Shown: piece by piece, positions 1-12,183 of the stretch
Numbering within the stretch: position 1 is the first letter of the stretch
How the letters are laid out: each line of letters opens with the position of its first letter
Assembly (NCBI GenBank): GCA_016705335.1
Contig: JADIYN010000024.1
Coordinates: 16,453 to 80,452 of the forward strand
Direction of reading: 5' to 3'
Length of the DNA: 64,000 nucleotides
Source: Draconibacterium sp.
GTDB lineage: Bacteria; Bacteroidota; Bacteroidia; Bacteroidales; Prolixibacteraceae
Notes under the pieces: generated by a model
What the model saw: only the letters and a program-made list of their open reading frames with translations
Database searches by the model: none
What the model was told of the DNA's origin: nothing
Position numbers and translations under genes: made by a program

Positions 1-419
1 TGCCCGATCAGGGCACCGGTATGATCAGCTTCCCAAAAAGGAATCTCCTGTCCATCAATATAAAATCTCAAATTGTTCTTCTGGTTTGGATGGCCTCCGG
101 GTAATTACCCCAGGTCCTTCAACATCCATCAATACATATACTTCTGACCATTATTTATCTCTTTTCGCTGATAGTTGCTCCAATCTTCGTTTGCGAACCA
201 ACCTTCACTAATTTTTTCTATTGATCTGCTATCATAGCTACTCGTCTGCATTAAGTGAAACTCAGAACTAGGCCATTGAGCCAAATGCGACCTGTCGGTC
301 ATTTCCAGCAATAAGGATTTCATCGTTATATTTTCCTGTGATGCACCCAATGGATTTTCCTGAGCATTTAATGTTCCAAAACGCATCACAATCAATAAAA
401 TAAAAAAAGCCTTTTTCAT
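1..419 (-). CDS. DUF2961 (GH172-type) glycoside hydrolase, N-terminal part, frameshifted, cut by window edge
   Basis: This is the start of a DUF2961/GH172-type enzyme, a family of secreted Bacteroidota glycoside hydrolases. An N-terminal signal peptide ends near LNAQ. It is followed by the family's usual opening, with SLLLEMTDRSHLAQWP and then EGWFANEDWSNYQR. The frame ends early at 129, but the next codons in the other frames continue the family: LMDVEGPGVITR, then HPNQKNNLRFYIDGQEIPFW up to the left edge. The first break looks like a duplicated AT dinucleotide near 133-140. The second, near 88-106, seems to lose several bases between ITR and the GHPNQ block. The start is only 6 bases downstream of the stop of the upstream esterase gene, so they are probably co-transcribed. 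The catalytic domain is mostly outside the window, and the substrate cannot be read from this part. Confidence 0.72.
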
Positions 420-425
420 GTTTAA

Positions 426-1649
426 TTAGTTTCTAATTAGTTCACTGGACACTCCTAAATTCATCACATCATTTACGTAAAGAAATCCCATTAAAAAGCC
501 CTCGGCAGGATATGGACATTCTATCTTCCCTTCTGATATTTTTGCCGGAATTGATTTCCAAATACGATCTGCATTAATATGGATTGTATCATTTGAATAC
601 CAGAAATTCGCAGATTTCAGGCTTAAATCACTTTCATAACTAAATTTAATTATTCCAGCTTGTTTTTCAATACTTGTTATTTTTGGAAGTGGAACTCCTC
701 CCTTAAAAATGGAGTTGAAAAATGCTGCAATTTCTCCAGGTTGCCATCCTATCGTATGATCATGGCCCATGTTTGGCGTAATACGAATGTGTCTGTTTTT
801 TTCCGGTATAAGTTTGGTAGTTTTATCAAATGGAACAATATCAAAACATCCATCTTTATTTCCATTAATAAACAGAGTAGGACACTGTGAAAATATTAGA
901 TAATTTTTCGGGTCAATTTTGCTCATCCAGAGCGCTTTCCCTTCCGCAGTCATACGTTCATCCAAATATCTTTTAAAAATTATTTCGTCGTGAAATGCAC
1001 AGCCATAAACAGGTGCAGCAGCTTTGAAACGATTATCAATACCGGAAACTATGCAGGTTTGAAATCCTCCCCAACTAATACCGGTTACGGCAGTTTTATT
1101 TTTCTCAACCTCGGGAAAGCTAAGTATAAGGGAATGGGCTAAAATAGAAATAGCTGCTGTTCGATAAGCGCGCACAGCTTTGGGGCCACTTGAAATTGAG
1201 TCGTAAATTAATTCCATGGAAGAAGTAGGTCCGCCTTCGGGTAATTTCCTGTTATTTCCAAAATCGCAGGTAATGGCAGCATATCCTTCATATGCCCAAC
1301 GCTCAACCCATTCACTCATTGCATCCTGGTCACCTCCTGAAATTAAAACCACTCCGGGAAACTTATTTCCTTGATTTTTACCGGTTTTTAAAATATCGGG
1401 ATTTGAGTAATAGGCAAAAACTTTTGTGGCTTTACCTTGATATTCGGGGCCTTCAAAAAGAATTTCCCTAACCTTTGAAGTACTGTCTAAATATTCGAAA
1501 TCAGGCTTTTGTTGAAGATAATCCAAATCCCAGATTAGATCATCAACTTTTATTAATGACTTATCAATTCGGGGAATATCCGGATTTTCCGGAGTAGAAC
1601 AGGATATTACAGTCAACAACCAAACAAATAATAGTAGCGTTTTACACAT
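426..1649 (-). CDS. alpha/beta-hydrolase-fold lipoprotein, acetylxylan-esterase/peptidase S9-like
   Basis: Intact 407-residue lipoprotein. The signal peptide ends in the lipobox VISC, giving Cys17. The rest is an alpha/beta hydrolase with the nucleophile elbow GISWGG (Ser about 192), a likely acid Asp in NGNKDG (about 266) and a likely His in NMGHDH (about 296-298). This order fits the dienelactone-hydrolase/S9/acetylxylan-esterase group. In this setting it most likely removes ester groups (for example acetyl) from an oligosaccharide at the cell surface or in the periplasm; that role is inference. It sits between the GH36-like gene (stop at 1651, one base from this start codon) and the DUF2961 gene, so all three probably form one transcript. 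A peptidase role is the main alternative. Confidence 0.75.
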   Translation of the reverse strand: MCKTLLLFVWLLTVISCSTPENPDIPRIDKSLIKVDDLIWDLDYLQQKPDFEYLDSTSKVREILFEGPEYQGKATKVFAYYSNPDILKTGKNQGNKFPGVVLISGGDQDAMSEWVERWAYEGYAAITCDFGNNRKLPEGGPTSSMELIYDSISSGPKAVRAYRTAAISILAHSLILSFPEVEKNKTAVTGISWGGFQTCIVSGIDNRFKAAAPVYGCAFHDEIIFKRYLDERMTAEGKALWMSKIDPKNYLIFSQCPTLFINGNKDGCFDIVPFDKTTKLIPEKNRHIRITPNMGHDHTIGWQPGEIAAFFNSIFKGGVPLPKITSIEKQAGIIKFSYESDLSLKSANFWYSNDTIHINADRIWKSIPAKISEGKIECPYPAEGFLMGFLYVNDVMNLGVSSELIRN

Positions 1650-1650
1650 T

Positions 1651-4431
1651 TTATTTTATCACATAATAAGTTTGACTCCTGGCCGGAATTGTTACCGGTA
1701 TTATTACATTAAATTCTCTGTCGAGTTTATAATTCCCCGATTTACCATTCTCCCCAGTAATTATTGCAGTTTCAGACAAACCAGTATAATACAGATTAAC
1801 TTTAATATTTTTTGTGATTTCTATTTCCAACGGATTGTAAATCATCAATAAACCTTTCTCATCCAACTCAGGATCAATATGCAATATGGCATCGTAGTCC
1901 TGACCATCGGGCCGGCGGATATGGATAATATCAGCATTAAGAATTGCTTTATGTTCGTTATAAAATCAACCCATTTTTTCACCATATCCCGTGTTTCAGG
2001 TGCATCGTAAAGCTGTGGCCCACGGTAACATGCCTGAACTCCGGCTCCAAAAAGGTTGGCCAATCGCTGTCCATAATGAGGTAAATGTTCTTAAGAGGTT
2101 CTATTGTTGCGGCATCGCCTCCGCCATGATATTGCACAAGCGGCACAAACATCCACCCCTGAGAAGGCGTTTTTTCCCATGTGCCATCATAAATATTCTG
2201 CCTCTCAATAATTTCCTGCTCTGCCCTCGGCAACGACCAATTTGTTTCGCGATAACCCATTCCTGTTTTGTTACTTCCATTCAGGAAAAACACATCGGGT
2301 ACATTCAGGTAAATACCTTTGGAACGGCACCATCTGTAAAAATCCTTAATCGTCTGAAATTGTTCCCAACGGCTATCTGCCAAACCTTTATGCCCGGGAT
2401 GAACTGTAGAGGCACACACATCACCAGGGTATGATCCATCATGTTCCAATATGTCGCAACCTGTTTTTTCATAAAAGTTATACAAGGTTTTAAAATAATT
2501 CTGCCCCCATTCGCTTCCAAGACATGGTGAATTTCCAAAACGGGGCTTCATCCCTTCCGGCATTACCACATCATCTTTGTGGCTTACCCGTCTGCTTGCA
2601 AGTAGTGAATATCCGCCAAGCGCAATTCCTTTGGAATGTGCATAGTCTGCAAGTGTTTTCATCCTGCTCAGGTTCTTTTCTGAAACATCTTCTAAATTAA
2701 AGCCGCTGCCAAAAGTCATAATAACCATTTGAAAACCTACGTCGGCACATTGGTCTATTGCTTTTTTTACAGACTGATCATCTGCATTCCGAACATGCAT
2801 AAGGATTGGATTTTCTGTCAGCCATGGTGCAATTGTCCTCCAAGTTTTTCGTAATGCCAGCCCTTTTCTCTCCCTGTCCCAATTATCGTGTATAAGTTCC
2901 CAAACGTGGTAACTCTCAAAATTACTGCCGCTCTCAATCGATTGTTCAGGTCCATATTCCGGTTTAACTACAAGTAAACAGGGATTTCGTCGTTGATAAT
3001 CAATTTGAGTGAGGTAAAGCGGGTCTTTTGTCCATTCATAGGATTTACCTTCGTCTGCTCCGCCACATGCATAATCGGTATTAACAGTTATGTTAGGCAG
3101 CAACCAGGCATCCAGCTCCATTTGATCATTCCGGGGCTCAACTGCTGCAAGTATTTCACTTGTGAAACTGTTTAACTGAATGGCTTTATTACTGTTATTT
3201 TTTACAGTAATCCATTTGCTTATAAGCGGCAATCCATCGTAAATGGAATAATGAACCTGAACTTCTATCTCTTTAAGATACTGATATTGTTCTGCTGCTT
3301 CAGATAAACTTTGATTTTTAAAATCGCCAAGCACAGTAAAGTTTCCGACAAGGCAACGGCTTCGATCGCCCCTATTTTCATCATCGGAGTTATCTCCCTG
3401 ATTGTCTGTTTTTCCAATCCTGACTTTCACAGGAAGTTTACCTCCTGTTTCTGATTTACCGATTTCCTGCCAATCCAAATTGTCCACCGATACTGAAGCA
3501 ATTAATTCATTGCCCTTAATTTCCATTCGCAAAAAGTATGGAGTGTAACTATCTCTTCGGGTATTTAGTTTTGTTCTCCATCAGAAAATGAAAAGCCATA
3601 AGTACCTGAAAAAGCCAGCCTGACTTTTTTATCAGGGAAAACAACAACCATACCCAGACCATGAGATTCACTAATGTCTGTTCCGTTATTGAGTTTACAT
3701 TTAATCACACGTGTATTTTCCGGTAATTTTTGCTCGGCATAAACCGAAGTGTTAGACATTGCCATTATTTCGCCAGCTTTTCCTTCATTTATAAATGAAC
3801 TTCTATCGGAGGCTCCTGACGTAAATATCTCCCATTTAGGAGAAAGAACTGCAAATTTGTCCTCCAGCAAAACTTTTCGGTTAATATCAGAATCCTTCTC
3901 GCCCAATAAAGTCTTAATAGTTGTGTCATCAGCCCGATAAATCATAGTAAGTGTTTTGCCTTTTGGAGGCCAGGGCATATCTTTAGGAAGCCACTCCATG
4001 CGCTTTTTCCACTGAAAACGTTCCTCAATTTCGTTTATCGAATAGCTGGTATATTTAAAGGAACCGGGATTTGCTGTCATATCCTTTATCCATGATTTTT
4101 TAAGGTAATTATGAACAGGTTGTCCATTTAAACCGCCAACATCGTATTCGATACCTTCAATTTCAACAAGAGCTTCGGGCCTAACTGAACGAATCAAAGT
4201 TTCTTCGGTAACAAGATTGTCAAATCCTATTGTAGCTCCGTTTGGAGAGATTGAAAAGGTTCGTGAGATTAATCCGTTTGTAAGAATTAATGTTGATTCA
4301 TTTTTTGTTTCAAGTTTTGATTTTTCCGAAAAATTACCCAACAACCAATCACTTGATTGTGCTGAAACATTTGAAACGATAAAGGTTAAAAGTATTAAAA
4401 CAAAAAAACCTTGATTTTTTTTCTTCTTCAT
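1651..4431 (-). CDS. putative GH36-like (clan GH-D) alpha-galactosidase-type enzyme, frameshifted at three places
   Basis: One gene of about 925 codons read in four pieces: 4431-3565, 3532-1979, 2063-1845 and 1884-1651. It has a signal peptide (residues 1-24), an N-terminal NGLISRTFSISPN block typical of secreted alpha-galactosidase-like proteins, an inserted jelly-roll-like segment, a TIM-barrel part (SKGIALGGYS, CDILEHDG, SQGWMFVP) and a C-terminal beta domain ending IPARSQTYYVIK. The breaks are single bases: one C lost near 3560 (EQN then LNTRRDSYTPY), one A lost near 2090, and one T lost near 1965. Repairing them gives a continuous family-like protein. DILEHDG may carry the nucleophile Asp, by analogy with clan D; this is not certain. 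Proteins of this type are often labelled alpha-galactosidase without biochemical proof. It is followed directly by the esterase gene. Confidence 0.6.
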
Positions 4432-4456
4432 GATGAATTATAGATTTGAACAAGTT

Positions 4457-7400
4457 CTAAAAACTATCTTTAATAATTAATATCAACCCTTTCGATGCGG
4501 GAATATTAAGTTTCTTTAAATCTGCCATGGCAGGGCTTTGCAATTCGAAAATTTCAGGAACTTCAATTTTGGCATTTTTTGCATTTATTCCCAACTTTTT
4601 CCAATCAATATCCAAATTTATGATTTGATCCTTATCTGTCCAGTTGCCAATTGCTATCATGGCTTTATCATTCTGAAGATAAACACTGGCCAATACTTCA
4701 TCATTACCTTTTTTTACGGGGTTGGCATCATCCCAGTAACCAATAAATTCTGACCCTGAGATTCCAAAATAATCCCATAATTTCCAAATATTCATCGGTC
4801 GGCAACTGCCGTAATAGCGAGTGGACATTCCATATACCATACCCCTGAATGCATTACCGCATGACTGCAACATTTCACCGTAAAGTCCCATTGGAATCCC
4901 TGATATTTCGACTAACCAATAATCAGGTTTTGAATTGTAATCATATCCCTCACCAAGCCACAAACTATTAACATAAGGAAACAATTCCATGTAATTATTT
5001 GCGGGGCTGTTTAATCCATACGCGGGTTCAAATGCATTTCCTGAGTGAAAATCAATCAAACAGCTATCAGCCGCCCTATCCATGGTTTTTCGGATGCGTT
5101 TCATGATTTCCCTGTCGTAACCAACACCGTCCAGATATAACCCGCGGATACCATATTCTTTTATTAAGAAATTCAATCCTTCGATATAATAATTGTGCCA
5201 GCGTGAAAGTCCCTGTGTTCTGATTGACATATCTCCATCCGTTCCAACCGTTGGATCATGCCAGGCAGGGTCATAATTTGTACGAAGGTGTTCAAATAAC
5301 CACGAATGTCCTGTCATCCCATAAATGCTGTTAGGGTCTTTTTTTCATGCGTATCAGCCAGTCCCAGTACATTTGAACGAGAATAGATTTCGTCATCCAA
5401 ATGCCGCATAGCCCATAACTCGCACGCATGGGTGGATAATTCCCTGACCGTATAATATAATTTTGTGCGGATACCCAGTTTATTCCCTTCTTTAATTACC
5501 GATTTAAGTGTGTCTCCAGACAAAAAGGGATAGTTGATATACGGATTATAAACATTTGCATGGTGGATGTTCATTATGGTTGCTCCGTTTTTAGCAGCAG
5601 TAACCGGGTTATTATCTGCATGATAATATCTTTCGTTCCAATGTTTGTCATCCAGTGTTTTAAAAGGAGTAATGAGAAGGCCAAAATTCAAAACCATTGC
5701 ATCACCTTTCTGCATATTTTTTTCACCAACGTATGCGGTGACAACTACTTCTTTTTTTGTGGAAATTACATTACAGCCACCTTTCCCTTCGTTGCTCCAA
5801 TCCCGGTATGGGCCAACTTTTTCAAATGTAAATAGTTTCCAGTCAGGGTAAATGTGTTTTAGTTTTAATTGTAATCCGGCATTTACATCTCCAATCCAAA
5901 GCATATTATTGGCATATTCCTGTTGCCATTTCCATTCCAGTTTTTCAGGAATATAACCTCCCTGTTTACCCATTCCCATAAGGTATTTAGCTGTTGTTTT
6001 TTCATATGGAAGTACAAGTTGCACATCATCCAGATTTATATCTGATTTTGCTTTTATTTTAGTTTCATAATTTATGTACCCATCGCATTCCATTTTAGCT
6101 TTAACAATGATGTGGATATTGTTTGACTTAAGAAGAGTTTGCCATTCAACAGCACCATCAGATTGAAATATTATTTCAGGTTCAGCAGATGAAAACCTGA
6201 TGATTTCCCCATTTTGAATAACATCAAGGTGGACAGGAGCAGAAAGTATATTTTTATCAGGACCATCGACAGAATGATTACTGCCGGTAAAAGAACTTGT
6301 GATTTTTGAGGGAAATCCAAATTCATCAAAGACAAGTTTACGACCAAATATGCTTACCGTTTTTCCATCTAATTTTACCGGGATAAAAGGAGCAACAATT
6401 TTATTGTCGTTACCCATTTCAGAATCCAGCCAATTTAGCCGCGACTGGTTTTGAGGAGTATTGTACCCCCTGTTCCCTGCAACTTCATTTTTAATTTGAA
6501 GTTTTACATTTACAGCGTAACTCTTTGTACCTTTTGCCAAAACCATTACTTTACCAAAGTATGTTCCCGAAGCCTGTTCTGCATTAATATCCGTAACAAT
6601 CCACATCGACCGGACTTCTCCTTTGGGAACCGTCACATTTTTCACAAACTTGTTCCCAAGGTGATCTGTCCCCCCCATATTTATGCATTTCAATGATTTT
6701 GAAGACAAGATGTCCCCATTCTCATTTTTCAAATCATAAAAAGTTAACTTCAGATCATTCAATTCCCTGAAGGGTGAAAAAATTCCCAATTGCCAGGAAT
6801 AAGATTCATTTTTCATTGCAAAACCTTCAAAATCAGATCCTGCTCCTTTTCTATACCAGCGAAGTGGAATGGTTTCCGTCATGTGTACCGGGAAGTTGCG
6901 GTTCTCCGGAAAAATCAAAAACTCCTTGTCTTTATTTTTAATCAACAATTCGTCCAACTCTTTTTGAGTTACCGGCACTTCCATTGGATAAAAGCTGTGA
7001 TAATCGCTTTTGCTTTCAAAGGCAATCGTTTTTGCCAATTGATTATCAATTTTATTTGAAGTACTTAATTTCCAGACAGGATCGAATGTATCAGCGGGCT
7101 TATCATAAGTTGCATCCGGAAACCACCAATTTCCCGCAGTTTTTCCAGGCATATAGTACAAATAATACTTGCCTTCGCCAGATACAGGTTGAAATACAAT
7201 TTCCCCGAAATCTTTATTTTTTTGAGTACAGTAAATATTTTTAATCACTTTGTTCGTTAAAGCATCAACGAGGATTAAATTCTTATCGTCAACGTTATCC
7301 AACCTGCGCCATGGAACAAAAACTTTAACTGCATCAGAAGGCTTTTCAACATAAATTACAGCACGAAGATTTCCAAGCCCATCATAATTCCATTGACCAG

Positions 7401-7494
7401 TTCCATAGCTGATGTTGTCTTGAGCGCTTGTCAGTTCTGAAATTATAATAAGTAATGTGCAGATAAAAAGTATTTTTTTGGACAGACTTTTCAT
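4457..7494 (-). CDS. DUF6067-like glycoside-hydrolase-type protein A, one frameshift
   Basis: About 1012 codons in two pieces, 7494-5314 and 5317-4457. The first ends in HEKKTLTAFMG and the second opens MTGHSWLFEHL. Adding one A to the A7 run near 5341 restores HEKKDPNSIYGMTGHSW, which aligns with PKGPNEWYIHNL of the neighbouring paralogue. It has a signal peptide (to TSAQ, residue 24), a long N-terminal beta-sandwich part and a TIM-barrel-like C-terminal half with motifs such as IMNIHHANVYNPYINYPF, GLYLDGVGYDRE and GYWDDANPV. The overall plan matches the large Bacteroidota DUF6067/GH123_N-like proteins. I place it there from memory of the family, without a search. The activity is unknown; acidic residues in YLDG and FHSG are candidates. 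It lies immediately downstream of paralogue B (91 bases). Confidence 0.5.
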
Positions 7495-7585
7495 TATTCA
7501 TAAAATTAGGGATATTAATAATAATGCAATTCTCAATAAAGGTGAACTGTTATATCACCAAACTAAATGTTCAACTATTTAATTT

Positions 7586-10235
7586 CTATTTTAGTTGAAT
7601 CAAGTACCCTTTCCCGCCTGGAATAATAAGTTTGCTTAAATCAACCTTTGTTTGTTTTTCCTGAAACTCATTAATTTGGGGAAGATAAATCTTTGTTCTT
7701 TTAGAATTCAAACCCAATGCCTGCCAATTGATAGTTAACGAGGCATCAATATCTTCTTTGCTCCAGTTAGCCACCGCGATAATTATATCGTCTTTCCCTT
7801 TATAAACTGAAGTTTTAATCAACGGATTATTGCAATTAACAGGACAATCCTGATCCCAGTAGCCAATCATTTCTTTTTTGGCAAACTTGTATTCATCAAA
7901 GAACTTCCAAAGATTTTCAGGCGGAAATTTGGTCCAACCAGCCCGGTTAGTAATGCCGTAAACCATTCCACGCCATGGATTTCCGCCTCCTTCCAACATT
8001 TGGCCCGGCAATCCGAAAGGAATTCCTGAAATTTCAATCAGCCAGTGATCAGGCATTCGGTTGTAATCGCGGCCTTCACCAATCCAAACCAGATCGGTAT
8101 AAGGAAGCAAATCCATATAAATGTTCAGGCAACTGGCAAAACCAGCCCAATCATTAAAATGATTCCAACTGTGCATGTCTATCAAGCCATTGGGACGATT
8201 ATTATCAATAATTTTTCGGGCCCGCTGCATGGTAAACCTATCCAAGGCAGAATCATCAATATAAACTCCGTCAATCTTCATATTCTTTACCATCCAGTCT
8301 AAACCGGCAACGTAAAAATTGTTTAAACGACTATCAGGTGTTGTAATTACCGACAGGTCAACTTCTCCTTTGAATTTTCCCCCACTAATTTCATTATACC
8401 ATGCCGGGATATATTTTTTACGAAGATTATGAATATACCATTCATTTGGCCCTTTAGGATGCAAAGCTTCAGTGCGGCTTAAATTTCCGGGACCCGGGAA
8501 AATAACTTCTCCGTTGAGACTATACATTGCCCAAAATTCAGGTAAATTCTTTGTTAGTTCACGGGTGGTATAATAAAACTTCATTCTTATATTTTCCTGA
8601 TGTGCCTCTTTAACTATTTCATTAATAGTATCTTTAAACGCATCGAGGTAGGGGTAATTTATAAAAGGATAAATATCTTCGTTATGGTGGATATTGATAA
8701 CATCGGCACCCTGTTCCTTTGCCAGCTTTACCTTCGACGAAGCAATAGCACCACCGCCATGAAAATACCTGTCACCATATTTTTTTTCATTATCTATCAC
8801 TTTGAATGGTGTAATTAATATTTCAAAGTTGTAGTGGAGAATATCACCCGGAACAACCGAACGAGATCCGGAAAAAGCATTTATTACTACTTCATCTTTA
8901 TCTTCCCTGACTATTACCCCGCCTTTACCCGCATTGCCCCAGGAAGTAGGCAGGTGTAATGGTCCAAATCCATAATAAATATTTACCAAGGGACGAACAT
9001 AGTTTTCAGCTTTCCATTTCACCCGAATTCCTCCATTTACAGCACCTAACCATAGCATATCCTGATTTTTCGACACATCCCATTTCCATTCCCAGTCAGT
9101 TGCACGCAAACCTCCCTCGTGTCCTAATCCCATCTGGTATTTTGCTCTTTCTTTTTCAACCGGAATCTCCAAACGAATATCTTTTACTTTCAAAACTGTT
9201 AAGGCCGTCAGTTTTAGCTGATAATCCACAAACCCGTCAAATTCAATTTTACCAGTACACTCCAATAAACATTCATCTGAAGTATTAACTACTTTCCATG
9301 CTACTTTTGATTGTGATTGTTCGGTAAAAATCAGTTCTCCGGGGTTTAACCTGATAATATCACCGTTCACTTTTTCCACAACAAAACGAAAAGGCTTACT
9401 AACTATGGGCGTTGCTTTTTCAACCAAAGATTGATTTGATTCACCAAAATAACTTGTTATTGAAGATGGAAGTCCGTTTGGTGCAATGAGTAACTTACGA
9501 CCAAAAATACTGACTTCTTTACCTTTAAGTGAAACAGGATCAAAACCATTCGTTATTTTATCATCGATGCCAAGAGTAGAATTTAACCAATTCAGGCGTG
9601 ATAATGTATTTCCCTCATTGTACCCGTGATTATCAACTACTTCACCGGCAATTTTTATTTCCAGACGAATGATTTGTTTCTCTTTTCCTGCAACGACAGT
9701 AACAATACCCGAATAATCACCGGGATCTGTGCCTTCAAGATCAATCCCAATCCATAAAGGCTGAATCCGGTTGACAGGTATGTCAATTTCTTTAGAAAAA
9801 GGTTTGCCCATATAATCGAGACCACCTTTATTAAAACATGTCATCCGGTTTTCAGGAATTACATTTCCATTCACATCTGTCAGTGATGAGAAAAAAACAT
9901 TCACATCCTGTACATAATCTTTTAAAGCCCATACTCCCAACTGATAAGTAAGAAATTCGCCAGGGTTGGGCAGATATTTGAAAATTGTTCTTCAGATGTG
10001 GGGCCATTATCTTCCCTTCAGGAATTGAATCAAACCATCTTAATGGTTCTGTGCGAAGTTCAGGAAAAACAAAAAATGACAAGTTCTCCAAAACCTGCTT
10101 ATTTTGTTCAAAAGCATCTGTCAGTGACAAATAGGTTACTTCCACTTTTTTCTCCTGAGGCGATGTTTTGATTTGAGCGCTTGCATCCAAAAAAAATGCA
10201 ATTAATGATATTGAAAAGAAAAATGTCCGATTCAT
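7586..10235 (-). CDS. DUF6067-like glycoside-hydrolase-type protein B, one frameshift
   Basis: Paralogue of protein A, about 883 codons, in pieces 10235-9852 and 9940-7586. The break is near 9980: HLKNNFQ continues as KYLPNPGEFLTYQLGVW once one T of a T4 run is removed. A signal peptide ends at about residue 20 (DASAQ). Shared landmarks with A are SIFGRK, YQMGLGHEGG (A: YLMGMGKQGG), INIHHNEDIYPFINYPY, GVYIDDSALDR, GEGRDYNRMPDHWLIEISGIP and GYWDQDCPV. B is about 130 residues shorter at the N terminus. The pair looks like an old tandem duplication, since the sequences are clearly diverged. It is the first gene after the bidirectional-looking terminator at 10361-10396, so it probably has its own promoter in 10236-10360. 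Confidence 0.5.
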
Positions 10236-10251
10236 AATTCTATTTATTATG

Positions 10252-10350
10252 AACCTGTTGGCTGATTCTTTTATTTTCGTTTTGAATTACAGTTTAAAAA
10301 ACGGCATTGATAACTGCACAGTAACATTTATATAATTCTGCCAACAGGTT
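10252..10350. repeat. 11-bp inverted repeat in the leader of DUF6067-like gene B
   Basis: AACCTGTTGGC at 10252-10262 is matched by its exact reverse complement GCCAACAGGTT at 10340-10350, with 77 bases between. It lies between the start of gene B (10235) and the susD terminator. It may be a regulator site, an RNA fold in the 5' leader, or a trace of an inserted element. Confidence 0.45.
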
Positions 10351-10360
10351 TGATAAAATG

Positions 10361-10396
10361 AAAAAAAGCACGGTCCAAATCCGCCGTGCTTTTTTA
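10361..10396. terminator. rho-independent terminator after susD (can work in both directions)
   Basis: A GCACGG...CCGTGC stem is flanked by a run of seven A on one side and six T on the other, 18 bases past the susD stop. Read on the minus strand it gives stem plus U-run, so it should end the sigma/fecR/susCD transcript and separate it from the DUF6067-like genes. Confidence 0.8.
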
Positions 10397-10413
10397 TGAT
10401 TATTATTAATTAT

Positions 10414-12158
10414 TTACTTCAAAGGATCAAATGTACCTCCCCAGGTATTATTTTGTTCAAGTTTACTGTTTCTATCCAAATAAGTGGCTGGAATACCAAA
10501 GAAAGAGTATTTATCTTCATCAAGCATTGTAATTGGCATTGCATCATTTGAGGGAACAGCTGTAAACTGATTCCAAATTGTATTGATGTCTTCCAATCCG
10601 GTTGGACGATTAGCAGTTGATCCATCCCATTCGACCCTTAAGCCATGTCTGATCTTTCCTTCAAGTCCTTCCATCGTTGATTTATATACCCGCCATCTGC
10701 GCAAATCCCAAAAACGTTTATTTTCAAATGCAAATTCAATAAAACGTTCATCCATAATTGCCTGACGGATTCCTTCTTTAGTAGTGGCAGTAATTCCATA
10801 TTTGCCTTCAGCTCCAGCTTCAATTCCGGCTCTTCCTCTTATTTGACCAAGAATTTGCAGTGCTTCATCGGGTTTATTGGTTTCATTGGCTGCTTCAGCT
10901 AAATTCATGATTACTTCGGCAAAACGTATTTCAATCCAATCAATCTGACCATCAAGTTTATTTACTGCATTAAGATTAGGATCCATCATTTTTGGAGTAT
11001 AAAAACCTGATAACGATTCATAGCCGTCAATAAAATCTGCCCGCATTTCCTTCCCGTTGACACCCGTTGCAGAATTTCCATCTTTATCATACCAATAAGT
11101 CCACATATTTTCTTTCGCAAACATAGGTTTTAGATATGGAGCAGCTCCATTATAAGCAATTGTATAATAAAACCTTGCATCCCGGTTATCAAATAATGAA
11201 GTATAATCCATGGCATTTGGATCCCATTTAGATCCATCTTTTAAAGGAAAGGCATTCACCAATTCCAGCGAAGGCTGATTTCCGTGTGCACAACCTGATT
11301 CTCCATATTTCAGTGGCATAACGCAAACCTGAGAGTATCCGTTTGTTGCTTCAGGATAAGAATATCTCCTCACCATTATTACTTCTTTGCTCATTTCGCT
11401 CTGCCAAAGCTGGCTGAAATCTTCCAAGAGCCCTTTCCCTCGACCTTCCAAATAGGTAACCGCAGCTTTATTTGCATCATATGCTGCCTGCCATAACTGG
11501 CTATTATTGCTTCGGTTAAACTGTGGACTTGCTATAAATAATGCTACCCTACCCTTAAATGCCATGGCTGCACCTTTATCAATCCTTCCATTTCCTTTAG
11601 GATCAGGCAGTAATCCAATAGCATCATCCAAATCCTTGATAATTTGCGTAAAACAGGCGGAGGTAGTTGCACGGGGAACAAAACAGCTTCTTCGTCTTTG
11701 GGTGATGCAGGTTTCAAAATCAATTCAACTCCACCATAAGCTCTCACCATACGAAAATAAGCCCAGGCACGCCAAAACAATGTTTCGCCTTTTAAGCGGT
11801 TCTTTGTAGCTTCATCAAAGGTAGCACCGTCAATTCCATCCAAAAATATATTCATATTTCTGATCCCGCTGTATGGCATATAATCGTATGAATCTGCTGT
11901 GATAGTGCCTCTGAGGTACGAACTTATCACTACGTCATTTGTACCACTCATTGCTTCATCACATGTTTTTCCTTCGTCGACATTAATGCCTGGCATAAAA
12001 TTCGCATAAATATCATTTACATATGCTTCGGCAACTCCGGGAATTGTGTAAACATCATCGTTTGATATTGCTGTCAGGTTTTCTTTTTCCAAGACATCAC
12101 ATCCGGAAGTAATTAATATTAATACAACACTTCCTATTAAATATATTATTTTATTCAT
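10414..12158 (-). CDS. SusD/RagB-family starch-binding-like outer-membrane lipoprotein, one frameshift
   Basis: Surface glycan-binding partner of the TonB-dependent transporter encoded just upstream. Pieces 12158-11544 and 11631-10414 join if the C4 run near 11680 is C5, giving FPRATTSACFTQIIKDLDDA. The N terminus has a lipoprotein signal (LITSGCDVL). The TPR-type helical parts typical of SusD are recognisable: GETLFWRAWAYFRMVRAYGGV near residue 150, LGQIRGRAGI, and the family's FIEFAFENKRFWDLRRW. The total is about 581 residues, a normal size. Its start lies 26 bases past the susC stop. Ligand specificity cannot be predicted from sequence alone. It is the last gene before a strong terminator. 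Confidence 0.93.
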
Positions 12159-12183
12159 TTCAGTTTATATTAAATTTATTCAA

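Noticed and set aside
5314..5317. ATGA-type stop/start overlap in the DUF6067-like gene A, like translational coupling
   Set aside because: Both sides align as one protein with the paralogue, and one added A in the A7 run near 5341 removes the break. It is a frameshift, not two coupled genes.
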